A DNA stretch of 64,000 nucleotides from CAZEQK01 sp964514395 (GTDB lineage: Bacteria > Bacillota > Bacilli > Tepidibacillales > Tepidibacillaceae): the NCBI GenBank assembly GCA_964514395.1, contig CAZEQK010000004.1:65636-129635 (forward strand), written 5' to 3'. Below the pieces are notes generated by a model. It was given only the letters and a program-made list of their open reading frames with translations, was not told the origin of the DNA and did not search any database. Each line of letters opens with the position of its first letter. Position 1 is the first letter of the stretch. Made by a program: the position numbers and the translations under genes. Of the stretch, positions 62,522 through 64,000 are shown piece after piece.

Positions 62522-63832
62522 ATGAAAAAGTTTTTAAGTGTTTTATTAATTTTAGTGCTTGTTATCTCTGTTGCTGCTTGTAGTAATGCACCAACAAACG
62601 CAAGTCAAGACAAAAATCAAAATCAGGATCAAAATGCTAGTCAAGAAATTACACCTGAAGATGGAGCTAGTTTAGTAGTTTGGGAATCTCAAGGTGCTGT
62701 TGGAGATTGGATGAAATATGTTGCTACTGAATTCACAAAGAAATATGGAATTCCTGTAAAATATGAAGAAGTGGGACATACTGATGCACCGAAGAAAATG
62801 CAAACTGATGGACCAGCTGGGCTTGGTGCTGACGTATTTGCTGCACCTCATGATCACTTGGGTGAACTTGTTTCTTCTGGTTTAGTTCTTGAAAACTTCT
62901 GGCCTGAACAATATAAGAAAGATTATATGAGCGCTGCTATCACAGGTACTACATATGATGGAACATTATATGGTTACCCTACAGCTATTGAAACATATGC
63001 ATTATTCTATAATAAAGATTTAGTAAAAACCCCAGCAAAAACTTGGGATGAATTAATTACACAAGCAAAAGCATTCAACGATTTAAAAGCTCCAAAATTA
63101 GAAGATAGAAAATATGGATTCATGATGGAAGTTGGTAACTTCTACTTTGTTTACTCTTTAATCGGTGGAGATGGTGGATATGTGTTTGGTAACAATAACA
63201 CAGACCCACATGATATTGGTTTAAATAATGACGGTGCTGTTAAAGCAGCTAAGTTGTTACAAAAGCTTCATGCTGAAATCTTACCTTTAAATCAAGAGGA
63301 TATGACATATCAAGTAAAACAATCTTTATTTAACGAAGGAAAATTAATGTATAATGTGGATGGACCATGGGCAGTAGATGCACACCGTAAAGCTAGTGTT
63401 AATTTTGGAATTGCACCATTACCATTATTAGATAATGGAAAACATCCAACAAGCTTTTCTGGTATTCGAGCATTATATGTAAATGCTTATTCTAAATATC
63501 CTAACGCAGCTTCCTTATTTGCGAAGTTTGCTTCTAATCAAGCAAATCTATTAAAATTCTATGAAATGGCTGGAATGCTACCACCTCGTACAGCTTTATT
63601 AAATGATCCAAAAATTAAGAATGACCCAGTTTCTGCTGGATTCTTGAATCAAGCTCAATATGCTGTACCAATGCCTAATATTCCTGAAATGCCTTCTGTT
63701 TGGGGACCTATGGGCTCTGCACTAACAACTATTTGGAACAATAAAGATAATAAAGTTGATCCAAAAACAGTGTTAGATCAAGCAGTACAACAGATTAAAG
63801 ATGCGATTGCAACACAAGATGCTAGTAAGTAA
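62522..63832 (+). CDS. malE: Maltose/maltodextrin ABC transporter substrate-binding lipoprotein
   Basis: Surface lipoprotein of 436 residues. Signal MKKFLSVLLILVLVISVAAC with lipobox VAAC, an Asn/Gln linker, then the family 1 binding-protein fold: SLVVWESQGAVGDWMKYVAT, AADVFAAPHDHLGEL-type GADVFAAPHDHLGELVSSG, YPTAIETYALFYNKDLV, WAVDAHRKASVNFGIAPLP. Close to MalE/MdxE. GAAAGGGG before ATG. Permease genes are expected beyond the window edge, and MsmX at 56708 may provide the ATPase. Confidence 0.93.
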   Translation: MKKFLSVLLILVLVISVAACSNAPTNASQDKNQNQDQNASQEITPEDGASLVVWESQGAVGDWMKYVATEFTKKYGIPVKYEEVGHTDAPKKMQTDGPAGLGADVFAAPHDHLGELVSSGLVLENFWPEQYKKDYMSAAITGTTYDGTLYGYPTAIETYALFYNKDLVKTPAKTWDELITQAKAFNDLKAPKLEDRKYGFMMEVGNFYFVYSLIGGDGGYVFGNNNTDPHDIGLNNDGAVKAAKLLQKLHAEILPLNQEDMTYQVKQSLFNEGKLMYNVDGPWAVDAHRKASVNFGIAPLPLLDNGKHPTSFSGIRALYVNAYSKYPNAASLFAKFASNQANLLKFYEMAGMLPPRTALLNDPKIKNDPVSAGFLNQAQYAVPMPNIPEMPSVWGPMGSALTTIWNNKDNKVDPKTVLDQAVQQIKDAIATQDASK

Positions 63833-63836
63833 TTTA

Positions 63837-64000
63837 TCCGATAGCTGACTGCCGCTAATACTCTCGCTTTTTCCGGAAGAGAAGGCGGCGCTATGCTCCT
63901 GGATAAGTTCTACTAACATTCAGATGAAAATCAGTCTGAATGAGGTTCACTTTGCCCGATAGCCAAACGCCGCTAAAATGCTCTGTGTGAATAAGCGGCG
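63837..64000 (+). repeat. Dispersed hairpin repeat, tandem copies E and F (F cut by window edge)
   Basis: Copy E: CCGATAGCTGACTGCCGCTA, GGCGGCGCTATGCTCCTGGA, AGTTCTACTAACATTCAGAT, then TCTGAATGAGGTTCAC. Copy F begins at 63955 with CCCGATAGCCAAACGCCGCT and reaches AAGCGGCG at the edge. Period is about 120 bases. It starts five bases after the malE stop, where a terminator would be expected. Confidence 0.85.

Overview
The window comes from an AT-rich, endospore-forming Firmicute, most likely of the order Bacillales. Evidence: strong AGGAGG-type ribosome binding sites, frequent TTG/GTG starts, a T-box leader, a spore-cortex-hydrolase-type protein, a GluP-type rhomboid, a DUF3907 (YpuI-like) protein, and the Bacillus-type block yqeG-yqeH-aroE-yhbY-nadD-yqeK-rsfS-yqeM followed by comEA and comEB. 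I cannot name a genus. There is no prophage, transposase, CRISPR array, rRNA or tRNA gene; most of the window is core chromosome.

Layout. 1-6 kb: 5' part of a class A penicillin-binding protein (-), T-box-controlled tyrS (+), rpsD (-) with a structured leader, and an SLH-anchored YcdB/YcdC-type surface protein (-). 6-26 kb: a lipoprotein/phosphatase/diguanylate cyclase operon, a metallo-beta-lactamase-fold hydrolase, a PAP2 phosphatase, a trans-sulfuration-type PLP enzyme, an aldo/keto reductase, a ketopantoate-reductase-like protein, a PilZ protein, a double P-loop ATPase, an MFS exporter, a SleB-like hydrolase, two envelope proteins, a rhomboid protease and glutaminase. 26-30 kb: a c-di-GMP-I riboswitch in front of a small secreted protein (-), divergent from a 1164-residue zinc ribbon/class III cyclase/AAA/TPR protein. 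30-43 kb: a cobalamin locus in two transcription units, each behind its own cobalamin riboswitch: late-step assembly (cobO, cobB, cobT, cbiB, cobD, cobU, cobS, cobC, cobQ) and uptake (btuF, btuC, btuD). 43-53 kb: an alkaline-phosphatase-superfamily protein, a thiamine-binding-type protein, the yqe block and split competence genes; comER and comEC are missing from their usual places. 53-64 kb: a decayed aminomutase gene, pgi, and a malto-oligosaccharide locus (ROK regulator, MsmX-type ATPase, glucokinase, GH13 neopullulanase, later a MalE-type binding protein), interrupted by a MATE transporter.

Genes that work together. Diguanylate cyclase, PilZ receptor and c-di-GMP riboswitch form the parts of a c-di-GMP circuit affecting the cell surface. 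Imported or salvaged corrinoid (BtuFCD) would be finished by the cob genes, with both units sensing cobalamin by RNA. Maltodextrin enters through an MsmX-energised ABC transporter, is cut by the GH13 enzyme, phosphorylated by glucokinase and passed to Pgi, with LacI/CcpA-type operators at two promoters.

The least explained structure is a family of dispersed, hairpin-rich repeats (copies near 24.2, 45.2, 53.1, 60.6-60.8 and 63.8-64.0 kb). A second, roughly 175-base structured element lies in the hairpin loop of one of them and occurs separately in the cobalamin locus. Other leads are a promoter-terminator pair that would make a short RNA at about 50.6 kb, a CTG-start candidate at 6105, and the c-di-GMP-controlled secreted protein.
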